A stretch of 64,000 nt of DNA from Paraclostridium sordellii (GCF_000953675.1 NZ_LN679998.1:2544102-2608101); one strand, 5' to 3'. Shown: positions 52,506-63,089, counted from the stretch's first letter. Numbers and translations: made by a program. Notes: a model not told the origin generated them from the sequence alone.

Positions 52506-53642
52506 TTATTTGAATATATCTCTATATCCAGTATTTTTTACCTTATCTTTATTGTTCGTGATAATATAATTTAATGCTTTATCTACATGAGACTTAAATT
52601 CTATATCACCCATATATGCATATTTTTCTAAAGCCAATACAAACTTCTCATCATCATCTATAGGAAATACATATCCAGCTCCATTTTTCTCTAAATCTTG
52701 CCATGGAGTTTGATCTGATAAAATGACAGGACATCCAGCAGATAAAGCTTCTTGAATTACATGCCCATAGTTTTCTCCAAATGTAGGGAATAAAAATACA
52801 TGGTGCTGTTTAAGTACATTTACAACCTCTTCTGTTTCAACACTGCCTTTCCAACTCCATCTTATATTGTTTGGAAGAGTTCTTAGTTCGGACTCACACT
52901 CATTCCAGTATTCTTGAATATGTTTGGGACCATATATACTGAATTCAACATTACATTTTAATTTTTTAATAATTTTTATTGCACCCTTTAAATTTTTTTT
53001 ATGAGCTATCCTAGATATCCAAACAACTTTTAACTCCCCACTTTCTTTCTTCTTAAATATATTTGCAGAATATATTTTTCTTGGTAAATCTTCAGCGATA
53101 AAAAAGTTATTATTTGTTTTAATTTGTTGTTTGATATGATTAATCTCTATTTCTGATGTAGCTGACCAATATATGTCTTTGAACATACCTAGTTTATTAA
53201 ATATTGTAGTAAATATTTTTTTCTTTTTATATTTAAGACTAAATTCTAATGGTGAAAATAGTCCCATTGATGCTACTACTAAAGGAGGCTTTATTAGTCC
53301 TATCCTATTAAGTAGTAGTGTGTTAATTGCATAATCGTTAAAACAACCACAACAATATATGATATCTACCTGTTTTGATAATTTCTTAATTATAGAAAAT
53401 TTAAATCCCTTTGGTGGAACATAATAAACTTTTGCTTTGCCAATTTCATTCCAATCATTAACCTTAATATTAGGATATGGTTCTATATCTCCATGATCTC
53501 TATCGCAAGTAAGAATCATGAAATTATACTCGTCTCCAAGGTAATCAACTAAATTCTTAATTGATCGCACAGGTCCGCCATCTTTATAGCCAGGCAAATA
53601 ACGACCCATTATAATCAATATGTTTTTTTTACCATTCGCCAT
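52506..53642 (-). CDS. glycosyltransferase family 4
   Basis: The ATG at 53642 behind AAGGAGTGG is chosen over an upstream Met at 53675. The 378-residue GT-B enzyme has the N-terminal MGRYLPGYKDGGPVRSI loop, KVVWISRIAHKKNLKGAIKIIKKL in the middle, and HHVFLFPTFGENYGHVIQEALSAGCPVILSDQTPW with the E-x7-E motif. Sugar specificity unknown. It overlaps no neighbour and follows a GT2 gene. Confidence 0.9.
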   Translation of the reverse strand: MANGKKNILIIMGRYLPGYKDGGPVRSIKNLVDYLGDEYNFMILTCDRDHGDIEPYPNIKVNDWNEIGKAKVYYVPPKGFKFSIIKKLSKQVDIIYCCGCFNDYAINTLLLNRIGLIKPPLVVASMGLFSPLEFSLKYKKKKIFTTIFNKLGMFKDIYWSATSEIEINHIKQQIKTNNNFFIAEDLPRKIYSANIFKKKESGELKVVWISRIAHKKNLKGAIKIIKKLKCNVEFSIYGPKHIQEYWNECESELRTLPNNIRWSWKGSVETEEVVNVLKQHHVFLFPTFGENYGHVIQEALSAGCPVILSDQTPWQDLEKNGAGYVFPIDDDEKFVLALEKYAYMGDIEFKSHVDKALNYIITNNKDKVKNTGYRDIFK

Positions 53643-53683
53643 ATTCAACCACTCCTTCAGTATAGATTTATACAACTTTATTT

Positions 53684-54577
53684 TTATTTCAAGTCACCCT
53701 GACATTCTATTCTTATATTAAATTTTTCACACTCATAAATCTTAGCATCAACTAAGAATCTATACCAATATGCTTGTAAAAAGTGATATACTTTTCCTTC
53801 TTTTCCATCTAAAAATCCAAATCTAAAATAATATCTATATATAAAATATAAATGTGATCTAAAAAATAAAGGTAACTTATAATATCCATTATTTTTTATA
53901 AATCTCTTTCTTGCAGCTTGTCCCTTATTAGAATTATTATTTATTAAATCATCACTTTCGTTTTCATTTAGAACTTTTTGTTGATAGTCTAATACTTCTC
54001 GATTAGAATACCAGTTATGTTTATGAGTCCACCACTCTAAGCATTTATTATTATTATCGATAATATCATATTTAAATGTACTGGTATCTCCTTCTGTCAA
54101 AATCATATGCTCATCCATAAGTTTTTGCTCACAAGTTCCATAACCTGTTCTAAATATTCTTAGTAATAATTCTGGATATTTTCCCCCATGCTTTATCCAT
54201 CTTCCCATGAAATATACTCGTCTTTTTAAAACTATTCCTTTTATATTTTCTTCTATAGATGGTAGTTTTACTTTTATTTCCTCTACTAATTCAGGAGTTA
54301 ATTCTTCATCTGCATCCATTCTCATAGACCATTTCGTAACGATATTTGTATTAGCCAATGCCCAGTTAAGTTGTGTTGCATAATCTATAAATTTATTCTC
54401 ATAAAAATCAATATTTACAGTTTTACTTAACTCTTCACATAAAGCTCTTGTCCCATCATCACTATAACTATCAACTATGACAAATCTCTTTACTATACCT
54501 TTAAATGATTCTATACATTTTCGTAAGTTATTCTCTTCATTTTTTGTTAGTATAACTACAGTTAAATCTACCATCAT
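53684..54577 (-). CDS. glycosyltransferase family 2
   Basis: A 297-residue GT-A enzyme: LTVVILTKNEENNLRKCIESFKGIVKRFVIVDSYSDDGT, then SMRMDADEELTPELVEEI with the metal-binding D-A-D, and GKYPELLLRIFRTG. It resembles the WaaE/KdtX group. Specificity unknown. It follows an acyltransferase gene by 9 bp. GGAGGAAG precedes the start. Confidence 0.9.
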   Translation of the reverse strand: MMVDLTVVILTKNEENNLRKCIESFKGIVKRFVIVDSYSDDGTRALCEELSKTVNIDFYENKFIDYATQLNWALANTNIVTKWSMRMDADEELTPELVEEIKVKLPSIEENIKGIVLKRRVYFMGRWIKHGGKYPELLLRIFRTGYGTCEQKLMDEHMILTEGDTSTFKYDIIDNNNKCLEWWTHKHNWYSNREVLDYQQKVLNENESDDLINNNSNKGQAARKRFIKNNGYYKLPLFFRSHLYFIYRYYFRFGFLDGKEGKVYHFLQAYWYRFLVDAKIYECEKFNIRIECQGDLK

Positions 54578-54586
54578 TACTTCCTC

Positions 54587-55141
54587 CTATAGCATTTTTA
54601 TAACCTTAGCCGGATTTCCAGCTATAACTACATTACTAGAAAATTCTCCACTAACAACACTTCCTGCACCTACTACACATCCCTCTCCAATTTTGGTTCC
54701 TTTTAATATTAATGAGTTACACCCTATAAAACAATTTTTCCCTATAGTTACTTCTTTACTTCTAATTGCATATTTATCATCTCTATTTCTAGCTTCTACT
54801 TCAATTGGATGAAAGTCATTATCTAGTATCTTTGTATTTCCACCTACTAATGTATTATCACCTATAGTTATTCCTTTTCTAGCGTATATAGTAGCTCCTG
54901 AAATTCCTACGTTATTACCTATATTAATATTAGCTTCCTCTGTTCTCGTAACTATTATTGTTCTTTGACTTAATCCAACTAAATTAGAAAGAAAACTACT
55001 TCTTATTGTGCAGTTTTCACCTATATTTAATTTAGATCTTTTTTTCTTAAATATTATTGGAGTTCCATAAAGATTTAAGTTTTTGCCAAAGTTTACTTTA
55101 TTAAACTTCATAAATAATTTAAAGTAATTGCTCTTAAACAT
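54587..55141 (-). CDS. hexapeptide-repeat acyltransferase
   Basis: A 184-residue beta-helix acyltransferase: LNIGENCTIRSSFLSN, GITIGDNTLVGGNTKILDNDFHPIE, EVTIGKNCFIGCNSLILKGTKIGEGCVVGAGSVVSGEFSSNVVIAGNPAKVI. The DNDFHPI segment carries the catalytic-type His of this family. It is the second acetyltransferase of the cluster, so the polymer probably has two kinds of O-acetylation or the two act on different sugars. Confidence 0.9.
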   Translation of the reverse strand: MFKSNYFKLFMKFNKVNFGKNLNLYGTPIIFKKKRSKLNIGENCTIRSSFLSNLVGLSQRTIIVTRTEEANINIGNNVGISGATIYARKGITIGDNTLVGGNTKILDNDFHPIEVEARNRDDKYAIRSKEVTIGKNCFIGCNSLILKGTKIGEGCVVGAGSVVSGEFSSNVVIAGNPAKVIKML

Positions 55142-55166
55142 AATAACCTCTTATTTTTCTTATTTA

Positions 55167-56411
55167 TTAAATTGATTTTAATAATTCTTTATACTTATTT
55201 GTTGATGCTTCTTTCGTATAGCCTTGCTCTATATGTTTTCTCCCTCTCATACCCATAGCTTTTAATTCATCTTTATCTAGCGATATAAGTTTATCTATCA
55301 TTTTTTTCATTTCATCATATTCTTCTGGTGCACAGGTAACTCCACAACCACACTCCTCTATAAGAGTTCTTGCCTCACTTTCTTCTTCAAGTACAGCCCA
55401 TATAGACTTACCTGTAGCCATTACTCCATATACTTTGCTTGGAACGGATACTCCTTTTATTCCTTTTGCATTGGTTACTATGTGAGCATCTGCTGCATTT
55501 AAAGAATATATAAGATCCTCTTTATCTTGATATGGTATAAATCTAATGTTTCTTACCTTATTATCATTGCTGTAATCAACTAACTGTTGTTTAACTGCTC
55601 CTTCACCAACAAATGCAAATACAACATCTTTGTTATCTTTAAATTGACCTATAACTTTGATAATATTTTCAAGATCATAGTATAATCCTATATTTCCAGA
55701 ATACATAAATACAAATTTATCCTGTAAATTATATTTTTTCATAAATTCTTGTACTCTAGGATGATCTTTTTCTAAAGGATATATTGATTTTTCATTAGTC
55801 CAGTTATTTATAACCATACTATCTGGTACATTCTTATCATTAAATCTATTTTTAAGAGTTTTTTGCATATCTCTACCAACAACCAATACCTTATTAGATA
55901 ATCTACAACTAAATTTATCTAAGCTTCGTGCAGCTTCAATTATAAATTTATTTTTTGAATATCCCACCGCTTCAATTTGTTCAGGGTTAAAATCTTGTAT
56001 ATTATATATTAATTTAGCTCTTTTAGAGGCTTTGCCTATTACACCTAGTATCCCACCTAATATAGGAGGTTGAGATATACTATAAACTATATCTTGTTTT
56101 CCTGATTTCATTATTGCTAATATTGAGTTAAAGAAATAAGCCAATATGTATTTAATCCTACTTGATTTATTTGTTTTATCAAACTCTGGGACTCTAACTC
56201 TTAAGATATCTATATCTTTATACTTTTCTTTTACTATTCTTTTCCCGTTATATTGTTGTGGTATATTACCTGTATAGTTTGGAAATCCAGCTATAACAGT
56301 TATATCAAAATCATCTTGTAGTTCTTCACATAATTCTGTCATTAACTGCCCAGTTGAAGCTACATCAGGATAAAAATAATTTAATATCATTAATATTCTT
56401 TTCTTCTTCAT
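55167..56411 (-). CDS. glycosyltransferase family 4 (WcaI/fucosyltransferase-like)
   Basis: A 414-residue GT-B enzyme. N-terminal NYFYPDVASTGQLMTELCEEL and VIAGFPNYTGNIP are typical of the WcaI-like group; C-terminal FVFMYSGNIGLYYDLENIIKVI, FIPYQDKEDLIYSLNAADAHIVTNAKGIKGVSVPSKVYGVMATGKSI. Being next to fcl and gmd, it is a candidate for adding fucose, though the sugar is inferred only from neighbours. It lies 70 bp after fcl. Confidence 0.88.
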   Translation of the reverse strand: MKKKRILMILNYFYPDVASTGQLMTELCEELQDDFDITVIAGFPNYTGNIPQQYNGKRIVKEKYKDIDILRVRVPEFDKTNKSSRIKYILAYFFNSILAIMKSGKQDIVYSISQPPILGGILGVIGKASKRAKLIYNIQDFNPEQIEAVGYSKNKFIIEAARSLDKFSCRLSNKVLVVGRDMQKTLKNRFNDKNVPDSMVINNWTNEKSIYPLEKDHPRVQEFMKKYNLQDKFVFMYSGNIGLYYDLENIIKVIGQFKDNKDVVFAFVGEGAVKQQLVDYSNDNKVRNIRFIPYQDKEDLIYSLNAADAHIVTNAKGIKGVSVPSKVYGVMATGKSIWAVLEEESEARTLIEECGCGVTCAPEEYDEMKKMIDKLISLDKDELKAMGMRGRKHIEQGYTKEASTNKYKELLKSI

Positions 56412-56481
56412 GTTTACTTGAATCTCCCTAATTGTAGTTGGATAATTAATGTTAATTTATAAACTATTTATCCAAATTATC

Positions 56482-57420
56482 TTATTTATAATTTTCTAAG
56501 AACCAATGGTAAGCTAACTTAATTCCTTCATTTAAACTCACCTTGTGTTTCCATCCTAATCCATTTAGCTTATCTACAGTAGTTAACTTTCTTGGAGTAC
56601 CATCTGGCATATCAGTATTAAATACTAACTCACCTTCAAATCCTACTACTTCCTTAACAGTCTCAGCTAACTGTCTTATAGATACTTCTTCTCCAGTACC
56701 TATATTTACATGTTGTTCTCCATCATAATTTTCCATTAAGAACACACAAGCATCTGCCATATCATCAACATATAAAAACTCTCTAAGTGGAGTACCTGTT
56801 CCCCAAACCTCAACAACATCACCATTGTTCATCTTAGCTTCATGAAACTTTCTTATAAGTGCTGGTAATACATGAGAGTTTTTCAAATCAAAATTATCAT
56901 TAGGTCCATATAAGTTTGTAGGCATACAACTTATAAAGTTGTCTCCATATTGTTTTTTAAAAAACTTACACATCTCTAGTCCAGCAATTTTTGCCACAGC
57001 ATAAGCTTCATTTGTTTCTTCTAAAGCTCCAGTTAAAAGGTACTCTTCCTTTATTGGTTGAGGAGCCATCTTAGGATATATACAAGTACTTCCTAAGAAT
57101 AATAATTTTTTAACTCCAAAATCATGAGAAGCTTTTATTATATTGTTTTGTATCATTAAATTATCATATATAAAATCTGCTGGATAAGTATTATTAGCAT
57201 GTATCCCACCCACCTTAGCAGCAGCTAAAAATACATAATCTGGTCTTTCAGTTTCAAAGAAAGTTCTAACAGATTTTTGATTAGTTAAATCTAATTCTTC
57301 ATGAGTTCTATGTATAATATTTGTAAACCCTTTATCTTGTAAATTTCTAACTATAGCTGAACCAACTAATCCTCTATGACCAGCAACATATATTTTTGAA
57401 TCTTTATTCAATTTCTCCAC
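56482..57420 (-). CDS. fcl: GDP-L-fucose synthase
   Basis: A 312-residue short-chain-type epimerase/reductase that turns GDP-4-keto-6-deoxymannose into GDP-L-fucose. It has the NADP loop [12 protein letters not shown], the catalytic Ser in LGSTCIYPK and YAVAK with Tyr and Lys. [14 protein letters not shown] and [18 protein letters not shown] are family marks. It follows gmd by 48 bp and takes its product. Confidence 0.96.
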   Translation of the reverse strand: MEKLNKDSKIYVAGHRGLVGSAIVRNLQDKGFTNIIHRTHEELDLTNQKSVRTFFETERPDYVFLAAAKVGGIHANNTYPADFIYDNLMIQNNIIKASHDFGVKKLLFLGSTCIYPKMAPQPIKEEYLLTGALEETNEAYAVAKIAGLEMCKFFKKQYGDNFISCMPTNLYGPNDNFDLKNSHVLPALIRKFHEAKMNNGDVVEVWGTGTPLREFLYVDDMADACVFLMENYDGEQHVNIGTGEEVSIRQLAETVKEVVGFEGELVFNTDMPDGTPRKLTTVDKLNGLGWKHKVSLNEGIKLAYHWFLENYK

Positions 57421-57468
57421 CTCGTTTAAAGTAGTTTCTGTCCTTCTTTTCCTCTAAGTTTTAATATA

Positions 57469-58542
57469 CTAATTCTCAAACCTAGACTTATATCCACCAC
57501 CGCTTTTTAACTCTTCTAAATCAGAAGCAACCATTTCTTTAACTAAATCTATAAAAGAATACTTAGGCTCCCAACCAAGTTCTGTTCTAGCCTTAGTACT
57601 ATCTCCCCATAATAATTCAACCTCAGCTGGTCTAAAATATCTTGGGTCTACCTTAACTAAAACTCTTCCACTATTCTTATCTATACCTTTTTCATCAACA
57701 CCGCTTCCTTGCCACTCTATTTGATATCCTAATTCAGAGAAAGCCAGCTCAACGAACTCTCTAACAGTATGAGTTTCATTCATTGCTAGTACATAATCTT
57801 GTGGCTTATCCTGTTGTAAAATCCTCCACATACCTTCTACATAGTCCTTGGCATGACCCCAGTCTCTTTTTGCATCTAAATTTCCTAAATACAACTTGTC
57901 TTGTTTTCCCAAGTGTATAGCAGCTACTGCTCTAGTTATCTTTCTAGTAACAAACGTTTCCCCTCTTCTTGGAGATTCGTGATTAAATAAAATTCCATTA
58001 CAAGCAAATATATCATAAGACTCTCTATAGTTTACAGTTATCCAGTAAGAGTAAAGTTTTGCAACTCCATATGGACTTTTAGGATAAAATGGAGTTTTTT
58101 CACTTTGTGGTGCAGTATCTGGTAATCCTCCAAATAATTCACTTGTTGAGGCTTGATAAAACTTAGTCTTAACACCAGTTTCTCTTATTGCATCTAATAT
58201 TCTAAGTGTACTTACTCCTGTTGCTTCAGCAGTATACTCTGGAGAGTTAAAAGATACTCCAACATGAGATTGTGCTGCTAAATTATATATTTCATCTGGC
58301 TGTATTTTTTCTATTAATCTATTTAAGTTACTCGAATCTGTTATATCTCCATAATGTAAAAATAGACTTACATCTCCTTCATGTGGATCTTGATATAAAT
58401 GATCTATTCTTTTTGTATTAAAAGTACTGGCTCTTCTTATTATTCCGTGTACTTCATATCCCTTTTCTAATAATAGTTCTGCTAAATAAGAGCCGTCTTG
58501 TCCTGTTATTCCTGTTATTAATGCTACCTTTCTTTTTTTCAT
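57469..58542 (-). CDS. gmd: GDP-mannose 4,6-dehydratase
   Basis: A 357-residue enzyme. [29 protein letters not shown] opens the Rossmann fold. [10 protein letters not shown] and [17 protein letters not shown] give the Ser/Glu and Tyr/Lys catalytic residues, and [16 protein letters not shown] is the Gmd-specific stretch. It forms GDP-4-keto-6-deoxy-D-mannose from GDP-mannose. It lies between manC and fcl in pathway order. Confidence 0.97.
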   Translation of the reverse strand: MKKRKVALITGITGQDGSYLAELLLEKGYEVHGIIRRASTFNTKRIDHLYQDPHEGDVSLFLHYGDITDSSNLNRLIEKIQPDEIYNLAAQSHVGVSFNSPEYTAEATGVSTLRILDAIRETGVKTKFYQASTSELFGGLPDTAPQSEKTPFYPKSPYGVAKLYSYWITVNYRESYDIFACNGILFNHESPRRGETFVTRKITRAVAAIHLGKQDKLYLGNLDAKRDWGHAKDYVEGMWRILQQDKPQDYVLAMNETHTVREFVELAFSELGYQIEWQGSGVDEKGIDKNSGRVLVKVDPRYFRPAEVELLWGDSTKARTELGWEPKYSFIDLVKEMVASDLEELKSGGGYKSRFEN

Positions 58543-58568
58543 ATTAAATCCTCCATTTCAAGCTATGT

Positions 58569-59615
58569 TTATATAATCTCTTTCAGTTCTTTTACATTTG
58601 CTACATTTGACTTAGGTCCTATCAATATTTTCCCATCACTTTCAATTACATATATATCATCTAATCCTTCTACAACTATATTGTGATTTGATGATATAAC
58701 TAAATTACTTCCACTATTGACTACCTTTGCACTTCCTACTAAGACATTTCCTGACGAATCTTTCTCCCTATATCTGTCTAATGCTTCCCAACTTCCTACG
58801 TCATCCCATCCAAAACTACTTGGTATTACATATACATCATCTGATTTTTCAAGTAATGCATAATCTATTGATATAGCTTCAGTGTATTCATAGTTTTCGT
58901 TTATAAAGCTTTGCAAATGCTCATTTGGTATCTCTTCTATTTTTTCTAATGCTCTGTAAGTTTCACTTGAGTGTACTTTTATTTGATTTAATACATTATC
59001 TACACTCCATAAAAACATTCCACCGTTCCATAGATAATTCCCATTCATTAGATATTCTTTAGCATTTTCTTTATTAGGTTTTTCAACAAAAGCCTCTACT
59101 TTTATAACTTCATTCTCATTTATAACTCTTTCATCTAAACTATATCTTATATATCCATATCCTACTTCAGGTCTTGTAGGTTCCATCCCTAATGTAATTA
59201 TTGAATTTTCATTTTCATTGACAAACTTATTAGCACTTTGTATAACTTTTCTAAATTCATCTTCATTTTTTATTAAATGGTCTGATGGAAGTACTACCAT
59301 ATTTGCATTATAATAGTATTTTTTTATAACAAAAGCTGATAATGCTATACACGGAGCTGTATTTCTTCCTTCAGGTTCAACTATTATGTTTCTATCTGGT
59401 AGTTCTGGTAGTTGCTCTCTTACTAAATCAATATACCTTTCTCCAGTACATACAAATATTTGCTCGATTGGTATAATAGGTTTAATTCTATTAATAGTCA
59501 TTTGTATCATAGTCTCTTCACCTATTAAATTTAAAAACTGTTTTGGTTTTTCTTCTGTTGAAAGAGGCCAGAATCTAGTACCTTTTCCCCCAGCCATTAT
59601 TAAAGCACATAGCAT
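58569..59615 (-). CDS. manC: mannose-1-phosphate guanylyltransferase
   Basis: A 348-residue enzyme that makes GDP-mannose. It has the signature LIMAGGKGTRFWPLSTEEKPKQF, VVLPSDHLI, FVEKPNKENAKEYL, WNGGMFLW, and SFGWDDVGSWEAL. It consists of the guanylyltransferase domain only; the C-terminal isomerase domain of bifunctional enzymes is missing, which fits the separate manA in the cluster. Confidence 0.96.
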   Translation of the reverse strand: MLCALIMAGGKGTRFWPLSTEEKPKQFLNLIGEETMIQMTINRIKPIIPIEQIFVCTGERYIDLVREQLPELPDRNIIVEPEGRNTAPCIALSAFVIKKYYYNANMVVLPSDHLIKNEDEFRKVIQSANKFVNENENSIITLGMEPTRPEVGYGYIRYSLDERVINENEVIKVEAFVEKPNKENAKEYLMNGNYLWNGGMFLWSVDNVLNQIKVHSSETYRALEKIEEIPNEHLQSFINENYEYTEAISIDYALLEKSDDVYVIPSSFGWDDVGSWEALDRYREKDSSGNVLVGSAKVVNSGSNLVISSNHNIVVEGLDDIYVIESDGKILIGPKSNVANVKELKEII

Positions 59616-59629
59616 AATCCTACACCCCT

Positions 59630-61324
59630 TTATGTGTTTGTACTTTCTATCATAGTTGTTATATCTTCCATGATTTTTTCTAATTTATTATCTACATTAA
59701 CTTTGTTATCTCCACTAACCCCAAAATAAAACTTTATCTTAGGCTCTGTTCCAGATGGTCTAACAGCTATCCAACTTTCATCTTCTAATATAAATTTAAG
59801 TACATCTGATTTTGGTAGGTTATCTATTCCATCTTCATAATCGTTTAAGCATTCTACTTTTATACCTGCTATCTCGGCTATATCAGAATTTCTAAAATGA
59901 TTCATTATAGACTTTATTTGTTCCATTCCATCTATACCTTTTAGTGTGATTGACTTTAGTTCTTCTTTAAAGTATCCATATTTTTTGTATATTTCACAAA
60001 GTCCTTGGTATAAAGTCATTCCTTTATCATAGTAATAAGCTGCCATTTCAGATATTAATAATGATGATACAACCCCATCTTTGTCCCTAGCATGTGTTCC
60101 TATTAAATATCCATAGCTTTCTTCGTATCCCATTATAAATGCAGCTTCTTTATTTTCTTCATATTCATGTATTTTCTCACCTATAAACTTAAATCCTGTT
60201 AAAGTATCTATACATCCTACTCCATATGATTTCGCAATTTTAGCTCCTAGTTCTGAAGTTACTATTGTTTTAATTATCATAGGGTTTTTCATATTTTTTA
60301 ATTCTTCTTTATTAGTTAATACATAATCTACAAGTAATGATCCAACTTGATTTCCATTTAAAACTACATATTCACCTTCATTGTTTTTTACAACAACTCC
60401 AACTCTATCACAATCTGGGTCAGTTCCTATTATTAAGTCTGCTCCATCCTTTTTTGCCATTTCTATAGCTATATCAAATACAGCTTTTTCTTCTGGATTA
60501 GGATATTTAACTGTTGAAAAGTTTGGATCAGGCATTTCTTGTTCTTTTACAACTTGAACATTCTTAAATCCCACTTCATCTAATACATTTCTTATAGGTT
60601 TATTTCCTGTTCCATGTATTGGTGTGAATATTATTTTTATGTCTTTTCCAACTTTATCTATTAACTTTTGGTTTATAACTTGTTCTTTTACTGCATCTAT
60701 GAATGCTATATCTATACTTTCATCTAATGTTACTATTAATTCATTATCTTCATTAGTTATAGGCATTTTGCTATATTCTTCTATTTTATTAATTTCAGTT
60801 ATTATTTCTTCTCCTATTTTAGGACAAATTTGACCACCATCAGACCAATATACTTTGTATCCGTTATATTCTGGTGGATTGTGACTAGCTGTTATGACTA
60901 TACCTGCTATACAACCTAAGTGTCTTACTGCAAATGAAAGCTGTGGTGTTGGTCTTAGACTATCAAATATATATGCTTTTATTCCACAAGCAGCTAGTGT
61001 TTTTGCAGCTTCTATGCAAAACTCTTCACTTTTATATCTGCTATCATATGCTATAACTACGCCTTTTTGTTTTCCTTCTTCATTGCTTTTTTGAATTATG
61101 TAATTCGCAAGTCCAAATGTAGCTCTTCTTACAGTATATTTGTTTATTCTATTAGTCCCAGCTCCTATAACCCCTCTTAGTCCACCTGTTCCAAATTCTA
61201 AATTTTTATAGAATCTATCTTCAATTTCTTTTTCATTTTCCTTTATATTTATAAGTTCTTGTTTCGTTTCTTCATCAAAATAAGAATCTTTTAACCATTC
61301 TTGGTAAAGATTTATATATTTCAT
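59630..61324 (-). CDS. phosphoglucomutase/phosphomannomutase, alpha-D-phosphohexomutase family
   Basis: A 564-residue four-domain enzyme. Catalytic phosphoserine in [17 protein letters not shown] (Ser about 143), metal loop [13 protein letters not shown], sugar loop [12 protein letters not shown] and phosphate loop [14 protein letters not shown]. It is of the PgcA-like length. It should supply both mannose-1-phosphate for manC and glucose-1-phosphate for galU. It lies 14 bp before manC. Confidence 0.93.
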   Translation of the reverse strand: MKYINLYQEWLKDSYFDEETKQELINIKENEKEIEDRFYKNLEFGTGGLRGVIGAGTNRINKYTVRRATFGLANYIIQKSNEEGKQKGVVIAYDSRYKSEEFCIEAAKTLAACGIKAYIFDSLRPTPQLSFAVRHLGCIAGIVITASHNPPEYNGYKVYWSDGGQICPKIGEEIITEINKIEEYSKMPITNEDNELIVTLDESIDIAFIDAVKEQVINQKLIDKVGKDIKIIFTPIHGTGNKPIRNVLDEVGFKNVQVVKEQEMPDPNFSTVKYPNPEEKAVFDIAIEMAKKDGADLIIGTDPDCDRVGVVVKNNEGEYVVLNGNQVGSLLVDYVLTNKEELKNMKNPMIIKTIVTSELGAKIAKSYGVGCIDTLTGFKFIGEKIHEYEENKEAAFIMGYEESYGYLIGTHARDKDGVVSSLLISEMAAYYYDKGMTLYQGLCEIYKKYGYFKEELKSITLKGIDGMEQIKSIMNHFRNSDIAEIAGIKVECLNDYEDGIDNLPKSDVLKFILEDESWIAVRPSGTEPKIKFYFGVSGDNKVNVDNKLEKIMEDITTMIESTNT

Positions 61325-61336
61325 TTTTATCTCCCC

Positions 61337-62023
61337 CTAAGATGCATTATCGTCTCCAAATAGTACAAAAAATGTTTTAAATATAAGTTTAATATCTAGC
61401 AAAATACTTCTATCTTTTATATAATTAACATCTAATTCTACCCATTCATCAAAGTCAATACTGTTTCTTCCACCCACTTGCCAATAACATGTTAGTCCTG
61501 GTTTTACAGCTAATCTTTGCATTTGATATTCATCATATTCTTCTACTTCTCTTGGAATTGGAGGTCTTGGTCCAACTAAACTCATATCTCCTTTTAGTAT
61601 GTTAAATAACTGTGGCAGTTCATCTATACTTGTTTTTCTTATAAATTTACCAACCCTAGTTATTCTTGGATCTTCTTTTATTTTAAATACTGGTCCTGTT
61701 TGCTCATTTAAGTGTTGCAATTCTTCTAATAAGTCTTCTGCATTGTGAACCATAGATCTAAATTTTAACATTTTAAATTTTCTAGGATATTGTCCACATC
61801 TTTCTTGCCTAAAAAACACATTTCCCTTTGGATCTTCTAGCTTTATAAGTATTGCTACTATTACAAATAATGGCGATAATAATATAATTCCAGCTAAAGC
61901 TCCACCTATATCAAGTAATCTTTTTAATACTAGGTAAATTATACTTACGTTATTACTTAACTCTGTCAAGTTCTCTTTTATGCTTTGCTCATCCATTTGA
62001 AGAACAGAGCCGTTGTTTTCCAT
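61337..62023 (-). CDS. initiating undecaprenyl-phosphate sugar phosphotransferase
   Basis: The ATG at 62023 behind GGGGGGAAAG is preferred; an upstream start at 62047 would add eight residues over that site. The 228-residue protein has one membrane segment (about 38-62) and the bacterial sugar transferase domain: KRLLDIGGALAGIILLSPLF, FFRQERCGQYPRKFKMLKFRSM, FIRKTSIDELPQLFNILKGDMSLVGPRPP, KPGLTCYWQV. It lacks the extra N-terminal helices of WbaP/WcaJ. It puts the first sugar phosphate on the lipid carrier. Confidence 0.94.
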   Translation of the reverse strand: MENNGSVLQMDEQSIKENLTELSNNVSIIYLVLKRLLDIGGALAGIILLSPLFVIVAILIKLEDPKGNVFFRQERCGQYPRKFKMLKFRSMVHNAEDLLEELQHLNEQTGPVFKIKEDPRITRVGKFIRKTSIDELPQLFNILKGDMSLVGPRPPIPREVEEYDEYQMQRLAVKPGLTCYWQVGGRNSIDFDEWVELDVNYIKDRSILLDIKLIFKTFFVLFGDDNAS

Positions 62024-62064
62024 ATCTTTCCCCCCATACACATACAAATTTAATTCAATAGTAT

Positions 62065-62163
62065 TTAAATACAGTTAATTTTCCCGTGTCTTTTTATTCT
62101 GTACTTTTTAGTCCTTGATTTAAATTTATTTGTTTGTTTTGGGGCTCTAATTTGTGTATCCAT
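62065..62163 (-). CDS. 32-residue basic small ORF
   Basis: ATG at 62163 behind a strong AAGGGGAGAG site at good spacing, stop at 62065. The peptide starts MDTQIRAPKQTNKF and has about a third Lys and Arg; it has no hydrophobic stretch. It lies between the hairpin pair and the sugar transferase gene, in the direction of the operon. It may be a true small protein, possibly nucleic-acid binding, or a translated leader peptide. Conservation has not been tested. Confidence 0.45.
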   Translation of the reverse strand: MDTQIRAPKQTNKFKSRTKKYRIKRHGKINCI

Positions 62164-62286
62164 TAAAAACTCTCCCCTTAAAAAATCACAATTTTGTAAA
62201 GTTTGTTAAAATTTCGTTTTTTCTCTTAAGTTTTAATGGATTTTCTCGTATAATAGAAACGAGAATAATTTCCATTAATCTCAAGG

Positions 62287-62372
62287 ATATATATACATGG
62301 TGTTTGGCGATGTCTGTATATATATGAACTCAGCTTATGTACTAAGGATTTGGCGGTTTTTAGTACATAGGC
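62287..62372 (-). ncRNA. pair of long hairpins with matching loops in the polysaccharide operon
   Basis: Two hairpins with unrelated stems. One is an 11-bp perfect stem (62287-62297 with 62315-62325) with a 17-base loop. The other is a 13-bp stem (62333-62345 with 62360-62372) with a 14-base loop. Both loops carry CGCCAAA on the minus strand (62309-62303 and 62355-62349). The second starts 3 bp after the cpsD stop codon. As a minus-strand leader it is a candidate antitermination element; on the plus strand the 62333-62372 hairpin is followed by TTTTTATTTTT and could end a short antisense RNA, with a TATAAT at 62249-62254. Confidence 0.55.
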
Positions 62373-62375
62373 TTT

Positions 62376-63089
62376 TTATTTTTTATTTTTCTTTTTATGT
62401 CTAGCTCTTCTGCTTCCATCATTTTGTTCATAGCAGTAACTATAATATCCATAAGCACCATCTTCTCCTACGTATTTATTTAATACAACTCCTATGATAT
62501 TAGCTTTTACTTTTTCTAGTCTTAACTTTGTTATTTTTGCCATCTCTATATCCGTTTCTCCACTTCCAACAACCAATACTGTTGCATCTGAATAATTGGC
62601 TATAGATCCTGCATCAGTTATAACTCCTATAGGTGGCGAGTCTATAAATATATAGTCATAACTTTCTTCTAATTCTCTTGCAAATTCTTTCATTTTTTTA
62701 GATTCTAACATTTCTGATGGATTTGGCGGCATCTTACCAGTTGTTAGTATCTGTAAGTTGTTTACTTCTGTGTTTTGTATTGCTTTTTTTAAATCCTTTT
62801 GTCCACTTAGTACCTCTGTTAGTCCATAAGTATTAGTTAAATTAAACTTTCTGTGAATACTAGGATTTCGAAGATCTGCATCAATTATTAGTACTTTTTT
62901 TCCTTCTAATGCTGCAAAACTTACTCCCATATTTGCTACAACAGTTGTTTTTCCTTCATCTTGCTTACTGCTTGTAAAAAGTATTGTTTGTATGTTTTTG
63001 TCTATGTTTGAAAATTGTATATTAGTTCTTATACTTCTATAAGCTTCTGAAATAGGTGATTTTGGTTCTTTAAATGCTACTATGTTCAT
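62376..63089 (-). CDS. cpsD: capsule tyrosine kinase CpsD/EpsB-like
   Basis: A 237-residue bacterial tyrosine kinase that controls polysaccharide chain length. P-loop SSKQDEGKTTVVANM, Walker A-prime KKVLIIDADLRNP, Walker B YDYIFIDSPP, and a C-terminal tyrosine cluster (GAYGYYSYCYEQ) for autophosphorylation, then a Lys/Arg tail. It is activated by the partner membrane protein CpsC, whose gene overlaps by 4 bp. No cognate phosphatase (CpsB) gene was seen in the window. Confidence 0.95.
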   Translation of the reverse strand: MNIVAFKEPKSPISEAYRSIRTNIQFSNIDKNIQTILFTSSKQDEGKTTVVANMGVSFAALEGKKVLIIDADLRNPSIHRKFNLTNTYGLTEVLSGQKDLKKAIQNTEVNNLQILTTGKMPPNPSEMLESKKMKEFARELEESYDYIFIDSPPIGVITDAGSIANYSDATVLVVGSGETDIEMAKITKLRLEKVKANIIGVVLNKYVGEDGAYGYYSYCYEQNDGSRRARHKKKNKK

